DNA from: Pteria penguin
Taxonomy: Eukaryota > Mollusca > Bivalvia > Pterioida > Pteriidae
Assembly: GCA_035048485.1 (NCBI GenBank)
Contig: CM068588.1
Coordinates: 27,785,769 to 27,849,768 of the forward strand
Length of the DNA stretch: 64,000 nucleotides
Reading direction: 5' to 3'
Shown piece by piece: positions 1-31,899 of the stretch (its first letter is position 1; each line of letters starts with the position of its first letter). Below the pieces are notes generated by a model that was given only the letters and a program-made list of their open reading frames with translations, was not told where the DNA came from and searched no databases. Both the position numbers and the translations under genes were made by a program.

Positions 1-1690
1 TTGGAAACAGGGTGTAGGGTATTTTATGAGAAGACAGCGTGGTTACTGGATACCTGCTATATTTTATGATTAGTACAATTAAGGGACACAGAGTGTGGGG
101 TCTTTTATGAGAAGACAACATGGTTACTGGATACCTGCTATATTTTATGATTAGTACAATTAAGGGACACAGAGTGTAAAGTATATTATGAGAAGACAAC
201 ATGGTTACAGGATACCTGCTATATTTTATCATTAGTACAATTTAAGGGCATAGAATGTGGGGTATTTTATCAGAAGACAGCGTGGTTGCTGGATACCTGC
301 TATATTTTATCATCAGTACAATTTAAGGGCATAGAATGTGGGGTATTTTATCAGAAGACAGCGTGGTTGCTGGATACCTGCTATATTTTATCATCAGTAC
401 AATTTAAGGGCATAGAATGTGGGGTATTTTATCAGAAGACAGCGTGGTTGCTGGATACCTGCTATATTTTATCATCAATACAATTTAGGGACACAGAGTG
501 TGGGGTATTTTATGAGAAGACAACATGGTTACTAGATACCTGCTATATTTTATGATTAGTACAATTAAGGGACACAGAGTGTAAAGTATTTTATGAGACG
601 ACAACATGGTTACAGGATACCTGCTATATTTTATCATTAGTACAATTTAAGGGCATAGAATGTGGGGTATTTTATCAGAAGACAGCGTGGTTGCTGGATA
701 CCTGCTATATTTTATCATCAGTACAATTTAAGGGCATCGAATGTGGGGTATTTTATCAGAAGACAGCGTGGTTGCTGGATACCTGCTATAATTTATCATC
801 AGTACAATTTAAGGGCATAGAATGTGGGGTATTTTATCAGAAGACAGCGTGGTTGCTGGATACCTGCTATATTTTATCATCAGTGCAATTTAAGGGCATA
901 GAATGTGGGGTATTTTATCAGAAGACAGCGTGGTTGCTGGATACCTGCTATATTTTATCATCAGTACAATTTAAGGGCATAGAATGTGGGGTATTTTATC
1001 AAAAGACAGCGTGGTTGCTTGACACCTGCTATATTTTATCATCAGTACAATTTAAGGGCATAGAGTGTGGGGTATTTTATTAGAAGACAACATGGTTACT
1101 GGATACCTGCTATATTTTATGATTAGTACAATTAAGGGACACAGAGTGTAAAGTATTTTATGAGAAGACAACATGGTTACAGGATACCTGCTATATTTTA
1201 TCATTAGTACAATTTAAGGGCATGAGTGGGGTATTTTATCAGAAGACAGCGTGGTTGCTGGATACCTGCTATATTTTATCATCAGTACAATTTAGGGACA
1301 CAGAGTGTGGGGTACTTTATGAGAAGACAAGGTGGTTGCTGGATACCTGCTATATTTTATGTTCAGTACAATTTAGAGATACAGTGTGGGGTATTTTATG
1401 AGAAGACAGCGTGGTTGATGGATACCTGCTATATTTTATCATCAGTACAATTAAAGGACACAAAGTGTGGGGTATTTTATGAGAAGACAACATGGTTGCT
1501 GAATACCTACTATATTTTATCTTCAGTACAATTTGAGGGCGTAGAGTGTGGGGTATTTTATGAGAAGACAGCGTGGTTGCTGGATACGTGCTATATTTTA
1601 TCATCAGTACAATTTAGGGACACAGAGTGTGGTGTATTTTATGAGAAGACAGCGTGGCTGCTGGATACCGGCTATATTTTATGATTAATA
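1..1690 (+). repeat. 81-bp satellite array, about 21 units
   Basis: Head-to-tail units of exactly 81 bp; for example the gaatgtgggg-type block recurs at 253, 334 and 415. There are two main unit types. One reads through (tatcatcagtacaatttaag), the other carries an in-frame stop after tatattttat. A third variant with gagtgtaaag falls at about 172, 577 and 1144, that is 5 and 7 units apart, so there is a loose higher-order order. Because 81 is 27 codons, runs of the first type look like open frames (286-555, 691-1083, 1226-1684), but stops in the other type break them and no promoter or splice context is seen. The array runs off the left window edge. Confidence 0.95.
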
Positions 1691-1721
1691 GGAGTTAAAA
1701 TGACAAAATGTAGTTAATTTT

Positions 1722-2175
1722 GAATATATTTATTACACAATTAAAGAATAGTTTTACGAGTTAAGTCTTTACATCACATAGTTTGCAAATTAACGGCCAC
1801 AGATAATGATACTGGGAGACCTGAAAACTGACCGCCAAGTATACAACCTATGGTCAGGCCAGGTGTCCCTCCGGCACACTAAGGAAACAAAACACCGATC
1901 ATGCAGAATGAAAAGTTGAGATCAAAAGACCACCCTTAAGTGCCCTTTATCTACCCCCTCCCCGTCTGTAACAGATGGATGAGGCCAATCACTTCCAATC
2001 TGCACAAACTGAGTTTGCCCCATCTGGCACACGGAGGACGACATGGCAACAATTTATTATATCCAGCCTTTTATTGACACCGTCCTGGACCTTCTACTAC
2101 ACGACAAGTAGGTCCCTAATAACAAACTGGGCTAAATGGGCCTTTAAATCTATGTCTATTTCCCAGAATCACGCC
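1722..2175 (-). repeat. Repeat B2 of the split-direct-repeat retrotransposon
   Basis: It begins tgaatatatttattacacaa and ends near ccagaatcacgcca, and matches 3711-4096 in the same orientation over nearly its whole length with small indels. It abuts the end of the 81-bp satellite. Confidence 0.8.
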
Positions 2176-3500
2176 AGATGCTGTGACAAAGAATAAAACA
2201 GCATTCATTAGTAATGCTACATTATTAAAAATGAAATAAGTATAATATCCACTAAGATTTATGAAGTTGAATTTGAATTTGATACACGATTAATTTTAAG
2301 ACCGGTACACATGTTCCAAACATTATTAGGGATTCAATATTTTACAAATACGATAATATACTTATAAGGTGAATCCCATACACAAAGACGAGTTTAAACG
2401 TATGTATTGTTCGTAAGGCAAGCACACATAGTCTAAATGCTCTCAGATACGTTCAGATCAGTCCAAGAGTAAGATTCATCCCATCTCTGAGCTCATTATT
2501 ATTACTATAATTATGTTTATTCAGGCAAAGCATATAAAACAGAAGATATTATTGCAAACATACATAAGAGGAAAATGATCAATTAGGGGTTGAATAAATA
2601 AATATAAACATACATATCATGAAAAGATCTCACAGAATTGTCACAATGTTTTCAATTGACAAATATCACATTTCCTGGATGGTATCACAATCCAGATATT
2701 ATCACAGTCCTTTTACATGTATATCTCACAGTTATTACTCAATAGATATTAAGCACTAAGTAAATAAATGAATTAAAGAGATTAATAATTAAATTATCAC
2801 AAATTATAATAATGTAAAATCTTTGTCAAGTATAACCCATTAAAGCATAGGATCGCGCTTATTTCCAGTGGGGTCCTAGAAAATTTGAAATACCATTGAA
2901 ATAAATCTATGATGTTAATAAAAGCTTGGGCACACGTTATGAAAAATAAATTATCGTTTTTAAATGATATTAAAATATATAACAGTGCCTGAATAATTTA
3001 AATAGTAAAAGATTTTATAAGGCATAATATATAAAAATATGTTAAAAAATATCTAAATATAAAAAGAAAAATCTTAAGACAAAATTTGTAATATTTATAA
3101 TCATAAAAATATTTAAAATGAAATGCATTTTATAAAGATTTAAAACTTATACTGATTTTATAAATACTTAAATAAAATATTTACATAAAAGTAATTCCCA
3201 TAAATTAACTTCTTCTGTCTACGGGCTAAACCGGATAATTACTGTTTCATTTCATTCTTAAAAGAATGTTTGGTCCTAATTGTTTTAATCTCCAACGGGA
3301 GCAAATTCCAATCTAAAATTGCACAGTAAGAAAAATTTGATTTATTATAAGATCCATCCCAAGGCACAATAAGTTCATATTATAGCCTGCTCTTCTAATA
3401 TTGTCATCTCATTAGCAATAAATTCTACGTCCAAGGGATGGCTGGAATAGACAAAACTTCAAAACAGAATCAGGCTCTAAAAGAGAATGGGTGGGTGGGA
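2176..3500. other. AT-rich stretch without recognisable gene
   Basis: Very AT-rich DNA between repeats A2 and B2. No coding frame, tRNA or clear repeat is recognised. It either belongs to the retrotransposon tail or is an insertion into it. Confidence 0.5.
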
Positions 3501-3662
3501 TTTCGCGCTTGCTTAAAATAACGCTATGACGTCATATATCATTGTTTCACAAACACAAGTCATACAAAACGGTGTATATACCACATCATTTTTGTTACTT
3601 ACATGGACAACGGGAGGTAACTCTCACTACTTTACTTGCATTAAATTGGATTAACAGATATC
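3501..3662 (-). repeat. Repeat A2 of the split-direct-repeat retrotransposon
   Basis: It shares atgacgtcatat, gtgtatataccac, atggacaac and tctcacta blocks in the same order with 7545-7720. It lies about 50 bp from B1, as expected for the internal B1-A2 junction. Confidence 0.8.
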
Positions 3663-3710
3663 ACTATTGTTCCTTATTAATACGAGATAAAATTACACTA
3701 TAGATAAGTT

Positions 3711-4096
3711 TGAATATATTTATTACACAATATATTTAATTAAGATTTTACATCACATGGTTTGGAAGTTAACAACAACGGATAAGGATACTGTGAGACC
3801 GGAAAACTGACCGCCAAGTATACAACCTATGGGCAGGCCAGGTGTTCAGCACATGAAGGAGACAAAACACCGATCATGCAGAATGAAAAGTGAGATACTT
3901 CACCCCTTCCAATCTGCATGGACTGAGGAGTTTGTCCCCTCTGGCACACAGAGGACGACACGACAACAATGTATTATATCCAGCCTTTTATTGGCACCGT
4001 CCGGGACCTCCTTCTGCAGGGCAGGTAGTCCCTAATAATAAACTGAGCAGGATGGGCTTATAGATCTTTATCGGTCTCCCAGAATCACGCCACATA
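3711..4096 (-). repeat. Repeat B1 of the split-direct-repeat retrotransposon
   Basis: Second copy of the 1722-2175 block. Shared landmarks include actgaccgccaagtatacaa, accgatcatgcagaatgaaa and tattatatccagccttttat. The short open frame here (3829-4035) is not a gene. Confidence 0.8.
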
Positions 4097-4799
4097 AGCA
4101 AGTCTCTACCGACTCACCCATCATTTATGATAAAGGGTATATCGTTTAATGTGAATGCTTATTCTAATTCAATTTTAATTATTTGGATGAAAATCGAAAT
4201 CTCGTAGTTGTGTGCCGTCTTAGCGGTATATTCCAACTTTTTTTTTTGGATGACATAACACTCTTCTTTGCAAATTCAAAAATAAAGTTTTGACCTTTGA
4301 TTTAATTAGTTTCCTAAATTTTTCTATCATTGCTGGCTATCTTGCGCCATGCCCATATCACCTGGGAAGCATCATTGACCACGCAATAGTTAGATTAGGT
4401 AAAAGCTCGTGAAGACGGTGTAAACTACTTTCGATGTCATTTAGTAGGTCAAGTGATTTCTTTGATGTTAAATCATTTGATTAGAAGGTGGGCGTGTGCG
4501 AAGTAGAGAGTTAATTTCTCCATCAAATTCTGCCCATATCATACCCAATAACCAAACCAGGAAATTTTTGCACCAAGATGTTAGAGACCAAGGGTTAAAC
4601 CGCCTGACTGTGAAAGTGTATGAATTCTAGTCCAAGGGGGATTATCGAACACCGATTATCTCGATGATCTGCTAACCTAAAATAATAACTTCAAACTTGT
4701 TAAATGTAAGAGCAGAGTAAGATGTATACATCATTAATATCTATCTAGGTTCACACATGCATAAAATAAACTGGAAAACCGTAACTGGGTTAAATTAAA
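4097..4799. other. 3' flank of the recombinase region
   Basis: Between repeat B1 and the recombinase C-terminus. It is probably the untranslated 3' part of the retrotransposon; no independent feature is seen. Confidence 0.4.
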
Positions 4800-5690
4800 A
4801 ATTATTAAGAGGATGCAAAAGTACAAGGAGTAAGGATTAGCAGACCATATGCCCCATGCCTTAATCGTTTTATCTGAGAAATCTCTTCTCGAAATGTCGG
4901 TTGCCGCACCTATCCGGAAACTGTGAAATTTATAGCAGCCAACACTAATGTTACAAACGGTTATTTCTTTCCACAGAACGGTTTTAAAATGAAACATAGT
5001 CATAGTCAGAGATTTCCCGTGAAAATGGATGAAAAATTCTTTGTTCTGTGAGTGTGGCCGAATGCCTCGATTCATTGAGAAATACGAGCATGTTGAAGAA
5101 GGGGGGGGGGGGGACGCTTGAATTAGCTATGTTACCGACTTCCCGTGTTGGTCGGATTTTGATTTTGATTCGTATTCTTAGCGATTGCTTATATGACAAT
5201 CAAATAGTTGTAACGGTCGATCGGAATCAGAATTAGCGTAAGGGGCTGAAAATTCACTTACTCTTAAAAAGATGCCAAAGAAAATGCCGTTGTGAAAAGA
5301 GACGCTTCATATGCAGACGAGCAAATAACATGGAGCGCTGTTAATTCATCAAGCAGTGGTAGGGTGATTGGAGATCTGACATCGTCTATTCTCACTCTCT
5401 TTTGATATTTTCAAGTACTTTTGAAATTATGAACACTTTTTTCGTGTTATCTGGCAATCCGCGTATTTTATTGAAGTAACTTAATGCAGTCAAATAGGTT
5501 GTAATTGTGAACAAGAATAGTTTTCTTATTGAAAGATATCTACGCTTATGGGCCATGTTATTTTGAGCTTGTGATGACCTGGAAATGTATTGAAAAGGGA
5601 AAGAGCAGCCTGATTAGTATGTCAAGTCTATGGAATCATTGAGTTTTGTAGGAGGTATGGTGTTCTTGCGGTTAAATTGTCCGTATTACC
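4800..5690 (-). pseudogene. Tyrosine recombinase of the retrotransposon, broken
   Basis: Catalytic-domain pieces lie in different frames. The N-terminal catalytic part (about 5230-5420) has a LPLLDELTALHVICSSAYEA-like stretch and FLRVSEF. The C-terminal part (about 4810-4930) has H-S-F-R-I-G-A-A-T, matching the HxxR signature, then an IKAWGIWSAN segment and the presumed nucleophile tyrosine near 4833. Such enzymes cut and rejoin DNA to integrate circular element copies. Stops, frameshifts and a 13-G run at 5101-5113 separate the pieces, so it is not functional. The domain fits DIRS/Ngaro-type recombinases; the exact lineage is uncertain. Confidence 0.8.
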
Positions 5691-5699
5691 TGTGGGGTG

Positions 5700-6349
5700 T
5701 TGATCTGCAGTGGGTGCTAATTGACGAAATATCTGCCACTGACGAGAAAAAGAATTAGCTATATCAATGTGGATACCCGGGATATGTTCTGCGGCGAAGT
5801 AGGTGCATAACTTTATCTACAGAAAATTTTGCTTAATATTTGAAAAACTGCGATATTGTCAATGTGGAACAATACTTTTTGGTTGGCTAAATGTTTACCC
5901 CAAATCATTAACGCAGTAACGACTGTGAGTAACTCGAGAAAGGTTATGTTATTTAACAAAGCAGGCTAAGGGCCATTTTCCATGGGCCCAATGACCTTGG
6001 AAATAAATCCCAAAACCTTTCCCGTTTCCACCTACACTGTCGGTAAAATTTCGATTTTGTCGCAGCTTAATCAGAAACGGTTCGGCATTTCTGTTACATC
6101 ACGACAGTGTACGAGAAACTCAAGCCATGCTTTAAGCTCCTCCTTTATTGACGCCAAGACTTGTATTCTATGATGTGGTTTGTTCGCATTTGTCGAAGCA
6201 TCGATTAACCTTCGTATGAAAGCCTTGCTTAGGTATATTACGTGGCATGACAAAACGAGAGAGCCAAGACTCGAAGAAATTTTAAGTTTTGGCATTGGAC
6301 CTTCGGGTTTTATTTCTTTCATGAACGATCGGTACACCAGTCCTGGCAA
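5700..6349 (-). pseudogene. RT connection and RNase H domain, broken
   Basis: The minus-strand frame from 6349 gives a LSKAFIRRLIDA block and the PHHRIQVLASIKEELKAWLE type block that precede RNase H in DIRS-like polymerases. Next come FTDSVGG, GKGFGIYFQGHWAHGKWP, NITFLELLTVVTALMIWGKH and FHIDNIAV (about 5840-6030), which contain the usual RNase H acidic positions. The HIPG-x-HIDIANSFSRQWQ motif (about 5735-5795) marks the junction to the recombinase. A stop after FVK and several frame changes show decay. No RT catalytic core lies upstream, which suggests an internal deletion. Confidence 0.8.
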
Positions 6350-6358
6350 TTGACAAAC

Positions 6359-7262
6359 CTACTCAAATGCTTGCATTAGGTTTGACATTGGGCTGAATTG
6401 GGATGTCCGCCAAGGAGGTAGTAATCGAGATAGTAAATAATAGTTTGATCCGCATTTGCTACATTTGTGCGGGAAGGTGCATCTCGGAAATGTACATTTT
6501 TCCGCGATTGAAACCCCAGCAAGTTTTGATGTTAGACTCGAACCTTTTTGCATGATTTTCGTCCCTTGGATTTGACGAGGGATTTGGTGTAGTTTCGTTT
6601 TAAAACCTAGTCATGCAAAGCAACCAGAGCTCAGTATCCACTATTCCCCAAGATGTATGGGGATAATTAGCTCTTTTAAGATGAAATTGTTCGTTATATT
6701 TCACCCATGCGGACAGCGAAGGTGCCCTACTTGCGGCAAGTCTTATGTTACGCATGTATTTTAACATCTCCTGAATGCGTGCTGGGTGTTTCTCAAGAAA
6801 ATGGCCCATAAAAACTATGAAGGCAGAAGTCCACGTGTGCATGTTGTACAGTGGCTTAATGAGGTTTTGTTTAGGTTTTTTTTTATAGTTTCCCATCCTT
6901 CAGGATAATGCCTCCACTCAGCTCCAATTCAGAATATAAGTCGCAAGCTAATTATAGAAAAATGAAAAAATCAACAAATTTGCTCTTTAAGCTTTATAGG
7001 GACATGATCACCCTCTTTATCGAAGATGTAATGTAGCATTGGAGGGTCACTGTCCACGTGGACCGACTGCAATCCTTGGTTTGATTGTACATGCAATAAC
7101 GGGAACAAAGAATTATTACCTTCATGAACTGGCGGTGCCACTGGCATGGTTGCAAAGTCAATTGTTAGAGGTTGTCCGGATGATGGCATCAGGGAGTTTA
7201 AAGTAGGATTACACATATTTGGTGTTCCAGGGGTGTGGTTGGAGGCGGTCATAGTAACCAAT
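6359..7262 (-). pseudogene. Gag-like region with zinc-knuckle-like end, broken
   Basis: Three frame pieces. 7262-6971 ends in DKEGDHVPIKLKE. 6896-6600 has WTSAFIVFMGHFLEKHP, LKYMRNIRLAASRAP and SSWGIVDTELWLL. 6553-6359 has a Cys/His cluster with CTFPRCTFPHKCSKCG. This series is typical of the first ORF of DIRS/Ngaro-like elements in marine invertebrates. Its likely role is nucleic-acid binding in the element particle. It is interrupted by indels and stops, so it is dead. Confidence 0.75.
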
Positions 7263-7544
7263 GTAGGCAGGGGGTTGTCCTAGGGATGGGGATTCGAGAC
7301 AGATGGATTGCCTGTGTGGGCGGTTCTGTCGATACCGATGTACTAGATTTCAAAAAACGACGGTGAAGTTTTGGTTCCTCAGCCGTTTCTCATCATTTGG
7401 TCGGATTCCGTCATTTTCTAAAACCAGCAACACGGTGTGGTTTCCCATGGCAAACAGTAACGATTTTTTTTATTTTTAGCTGTATAGTACGTGTAACAGA
7501 AAAGTGTCGAAAATAAATCTACGAGTCAAAAGGCAAACGGTTGG

Positions 7545-7720
7545 CGCTCGCTCAAAATTATTGTCAGGAATAAAACAGTAGACGGTATGACGTCATATAT
7601 AATTGTTTCACAAACACCAATAAAACAACAGTGTATATACCACGGCATTTATGTTGCCTAAATGGACAACAAGGGATATCTCTCACTATTTTACTCGCAT
7701 TAAATCGAATTAACAGATAT
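7545..7720 (-). repeat. Repeat A1 of the split-direct-repeat retrotransposon
   Basis: 5' terminal copy (minus-strand sense) of the block at 3501-3662. It lies about 280 bp upstream of the gag-like frame. Confidence 0.75.
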
Positions 7721-9535
7721 TTATGTTAATCCCTGTAAAGGTTAGGGTCAATCGCATAAAGTCGTGTTCTGCATCGTTACTTTTAGTAGGCGGGAAAGTA
7801 ATAGATGTGATGTTTAGGAGCTTGTGTCTATCTCATTATCTCATTAGAAAAGATTCTAAGTAGTCCTCCAAAGAGAAGTCCGGTACATAAAAATTAAAAG
7901 AACAGAAACACTTTACATTTCAAATTTAGGCCTCACGACCTTTATCAAGCAATTTAAGAGATGACAAATATAAAGGTATGTTAAATCTAGTTAACGTTTC
8001 AAAAATACATAAGCTTCTCAATCCATTCAATAAAATAAAATCCCATTTATTCATTCATCGTTTTAATGAAGGCTTAGAAAAATGACAACTTTTTTGTCTG
8101 TTTATTGCCTCAAACCTGACTTAAACGTACGGCAGTATTTACCAAGGAAAGACACAAAGTAAACAATCTGACTTGGTCAGACAGAATCTACCGAAGAGAG
8201 ACAAAAAGTAAGGGGTTTTTACTCGTACTTCGACAGAATTTACTCAGGAAAGAAGTAAGTAACAGATATCAGAGCATATATATACATGTATAAATTTAGT
8301 GCACTCTATAAAAGAGAAAACAGAGGACATCTATGACACAAATCACCAAGGACATGCACACAAAATGTGTACTTTGACAACCCAAGTCACCTCAGCGATG
8401 CGCAATAACCGATGTGTGAAAATCAAATGTATAGATATTTAAATAATATCCTCGATTCCGTCGTATGAATTCACTCAGGAAATACAGGAAGTAATAAATC
8501 TCGCTCTTTCGTGGTTTACTGATATATGGGCCCTGTGTTGCCATGGGAATAGTGTACTCAAATAGACACATTTCCTACAATATGGCAAACAAATCTCCCT
8601 AAAGACCAGGGCTGATTGCAATAAGCGGTTTCAATAGCAGATGTAAATAATATATCATGACTTGAACCTAGAACTTGACAGATACCTTAGTGATATTATC
8701 GTCTTGAATTTATGTACGTTATTCAAAGCCAAAATACGTATGTAATAAGGAAACAATTTTCTTTATATAGAGATTAAACTTATTGAAAAGAAGAAAACTT
8801 CCTACGATTACTGATAAAGGAGACCACTTTGATTTCATTATGTAGATTTCGCTTGTTTGTAATGTACCTGGACTGCCATTATTAATATGTAGTTTTCAAT
8901 TGGTTTACTTTGCTAGAACCTGTACTAATGTCTTGGATTTCCAAACACAACAACTACACTACACATTACTTTCAAACTTTTGACTCAGGGTTACAGATAC
9001 CATAAACTACCAAATATTTTTGGAAAGTTTTACGGATATTATTCAGATTTGGGTTCTTTATTTTATTATTATTCATTTTTTCCAGGAATCTCTCATCCCA
9101 GTATCTATGGTGACTGAAGGACGGAAAAAGGTTTTGATAATTTCATTTCATTGTGGTCAAAAATAATCAAACTCCGACATCGACAGTGTGATCCTCAGAT
9201 CATCGCAAATTTCATATCCTTTACAGACTTATACCGACTTTTCCTTGAGCGTTGTACTCTGACTAAGAGGGAAAATAGGAATGCGGATTCTGTGACAGGC
9301 TTTGTCTTAGCACGGACATGCAGAGCATACAAGAATAAAGACATCAGAAAAATAATCAGTTGTAATGAAGTTGATTTTCTCTAAGTAACTTTTGAAGTTT
9401 GGTGATCCAATCTCAGACTCAGTCGAAGATCTGTGATCCTCTTTAGGTACCTTCAGATGGTTCATGATATTTTTTTTCTGAATACATGTGGATGGTCCAT
9501 GATCTTTTCTGAGTACATGTCGTTCGGTTGGTGAT
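7721..9535. other. Intergenic stretch upstream of gene A
   Basis: No gene recognised. 8105-8515 holds three or four degenerate copies of a block like cgacagaatttactcaggaa followed by agtaa; the same motif recurs at 53465-53820. A partial copy of dispersed repeat X (caaatcaccaaggac) is at about 8335-8420. 9151-9384 is an unsupported short frame. Confidence 0.5.
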
Positions 9536-10195
9536 TTACTTTGTATATCTGTCAATGATGGGTATATCACTTTGTGTAGATTTCGGTAGTTGGTGATTCA
9601 CTCTGGATACCTGTCGATGATGGGTCTATTACTCTGTGTAGATGTCGGTAGTTGGTGATTTTCTCTGGATACCTGTCAATGATGGGTCTATTACTCTGTG
9701 CAGATGTCGGTAGTTGGTGATTAAATCGGGATACCTGTCGATGATTGGACTATTACTCTGAGTAGATGTCGGTAGTTGGTGATTTACTCTGGATACCTGT
9801 CAATGATGGGTCTATTACTCTGTGTCGATGTCGGTAGTTGGTGATTTACTCTGGATACCTGTCGATGATTGGTCTATTACTCTGTGTCGATGTCGGTAGT
9901 TGGTGATTTACTCTGGATACCTGTCAATGATGGGTCTATTACTCTGTGTCGATGTCGGTAGTTGGTGATTTACTCTGGATACCTGTCGATGATTGGTCTA
10001 TTACTCTGTGTAGATGTCGGTAGTGGGTGAGTTACTCTGTATAGTTGTCGATGGTCGGTGATATACTCTGTCAGGATATCTCTCAATGGTCGATGATACA
10101 ATCTGGATATCTGCCGACGGTCGGTGATTTACTCTCACTGGTTACCTGCTGATGGTCCATGATATACTCTGGTTATCTGCCGATTTTCAATGACT
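9536..10195 (+). repeat. 62-bp tandem array upstream of gene A
   Basis: The ggtagttggtga block recurs at 9647, 9709, 9771 and 9833, a 62-bp period. Units with gtcaatgatggg alternate with gtcgatgattgg from about 9736 to 10010, giving a 124-bp dimer order; the ends are degenerate. Related degenerate arrays lie at 40080-40990 and 58515-58985, each before exon 1 of a paralogue. Confidence 0.9.
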
Positions 10196-10940
10196 TTACT
10201 AGGTATATTTTGCCACAAATTGTCATTTTCCATAACAAAACATACACTGATTGGAAACCGTTTTTATAAATCTTGCGAATCAAGTCTAGGTAGAATGCTA
10301 AGATACCGAACATTAATAAGATAAAGGTTTTAGAATAAAGGGCAATACATGACATGTGACAGCTTCCTCATTCGTATACTGGATTTCCGTATTACATAAA
10401 TTAAATGTCATTTGTAGAGGAAAATATAAAACACGAGAAATGTTACATTCTTATGTTGTATATAATGTAAACACTCTTTAATGAAATTGAAAAAAAAAGA
10501 GAAATGTTATATCCCAATAATTTGAATACGCAAATCATAGATTTACTCAAGTGTTATGTTATTAATTTTAGAAATATAGGAAGCGTTTAAGCTTGTTTGA
10601 ACTGAAATTTAACTTCTATAGTGTCTTACATCTGTCATTATGAAACTATCTAATGTTTTTATTTGTCATTATACTTATCATTATGCCTATAATAATTCTG
10701 TTTACTACGTATAAAGAACCTAAATATAGGAGGAAGATAGCAATATCTCTGGTAAAAAATATATACGATAGGAGAGAAACTGGGGACAATGTTTCAATCG
10801 TCACCAGGCAATTATTTCCTTGTGTCTGCCTTCTTATTTGCACAAGCAATGTGTGGCGTGTTCTTACGTACATCGTGTCCTTGTTGATCTTTTTTTCTTT
10901 CGTTGCCGTTTTAGTTTTGTATATTGATATCGACGGCATT

Positions 10941-31521
<20,581 letters not shown>

Positions 31522-31893
31522 AGTAAACGTCATATTTTACAGCGAATACTTAAAGCATTGTATTCCTTAAACTAAGAGATAAATTCATTACAGTAAGAGT
31601 AAGAGAAAGTCTCGTAGACTTGCTTGTAAACAAACAGAAAAACACTATACCTAACGACAATTAGTAGAATGTAAAATACATGAAACTGTACGATACATTT
31701 ACGTTTGGATTTACGACTTTTAGTAAATTTCGATTTGCGATATTTTCTTTGCATTGTATTTTCAGATTTTAGGATAAGGGTATATAGAATACATGTGATA
31801 TTTGAAACATACATCTGTGTCCTTACAAAGTATGCTGCCCTTACGACTTGCAGTTAAGTATTTTTATGAGAGTAACGATGTCACAAGATTCCG

Positions 31894-31899
31894 AATAAA
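31894..31899 (+). terminator. Candidate poly(A) signal for gene A
   Basis: AATAAA about 370 bases after the stop codon; in such AT-rich DNA it is only a plausible site. Confidence 0.3.

Larger units (their letters stand above)
1722..7720 (-). mobile_element. Decayed tyrosine-recombinase retrotransposon (Ngaro/PAT-like)
   Basis: Read on the minus strand the order is terminal repeat A1 (7720-7545), gag-like region, zinc-knuckle-like region, RT connection/RNase H, tyrosine recombinase, then repeats B1 (4096-3711), A2 (3662-3501) and B2 (2175-1722). The order A1 - genes - B1 - A2 - B2 is the split direct repeat layout known for Ngaro and PAT elements, whereas DIRS1 has inverted repeats. The coding parts are full of stops and frameshifts, and the RT finger/palm region appears deleted between the zinc knuckle and the RNase H part. 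About 1.3 kb of AT-rich DNA between A2 and B2 may be a later insertion. Family placement is inference from the layout and motifs. Confidence 0.75.

Noticed and set aside
286..1684. Open frames of 89-152 residues with a 27-residue repeat
   Set aside because: Product of an 81-bp satellite; other units in the same array carry stops and there is no gene context.
9536..10195. CRISPR-like array
   Set aside because: Units are contiguous 62-bp repeats without unique spacers, in a eukaryotic context.
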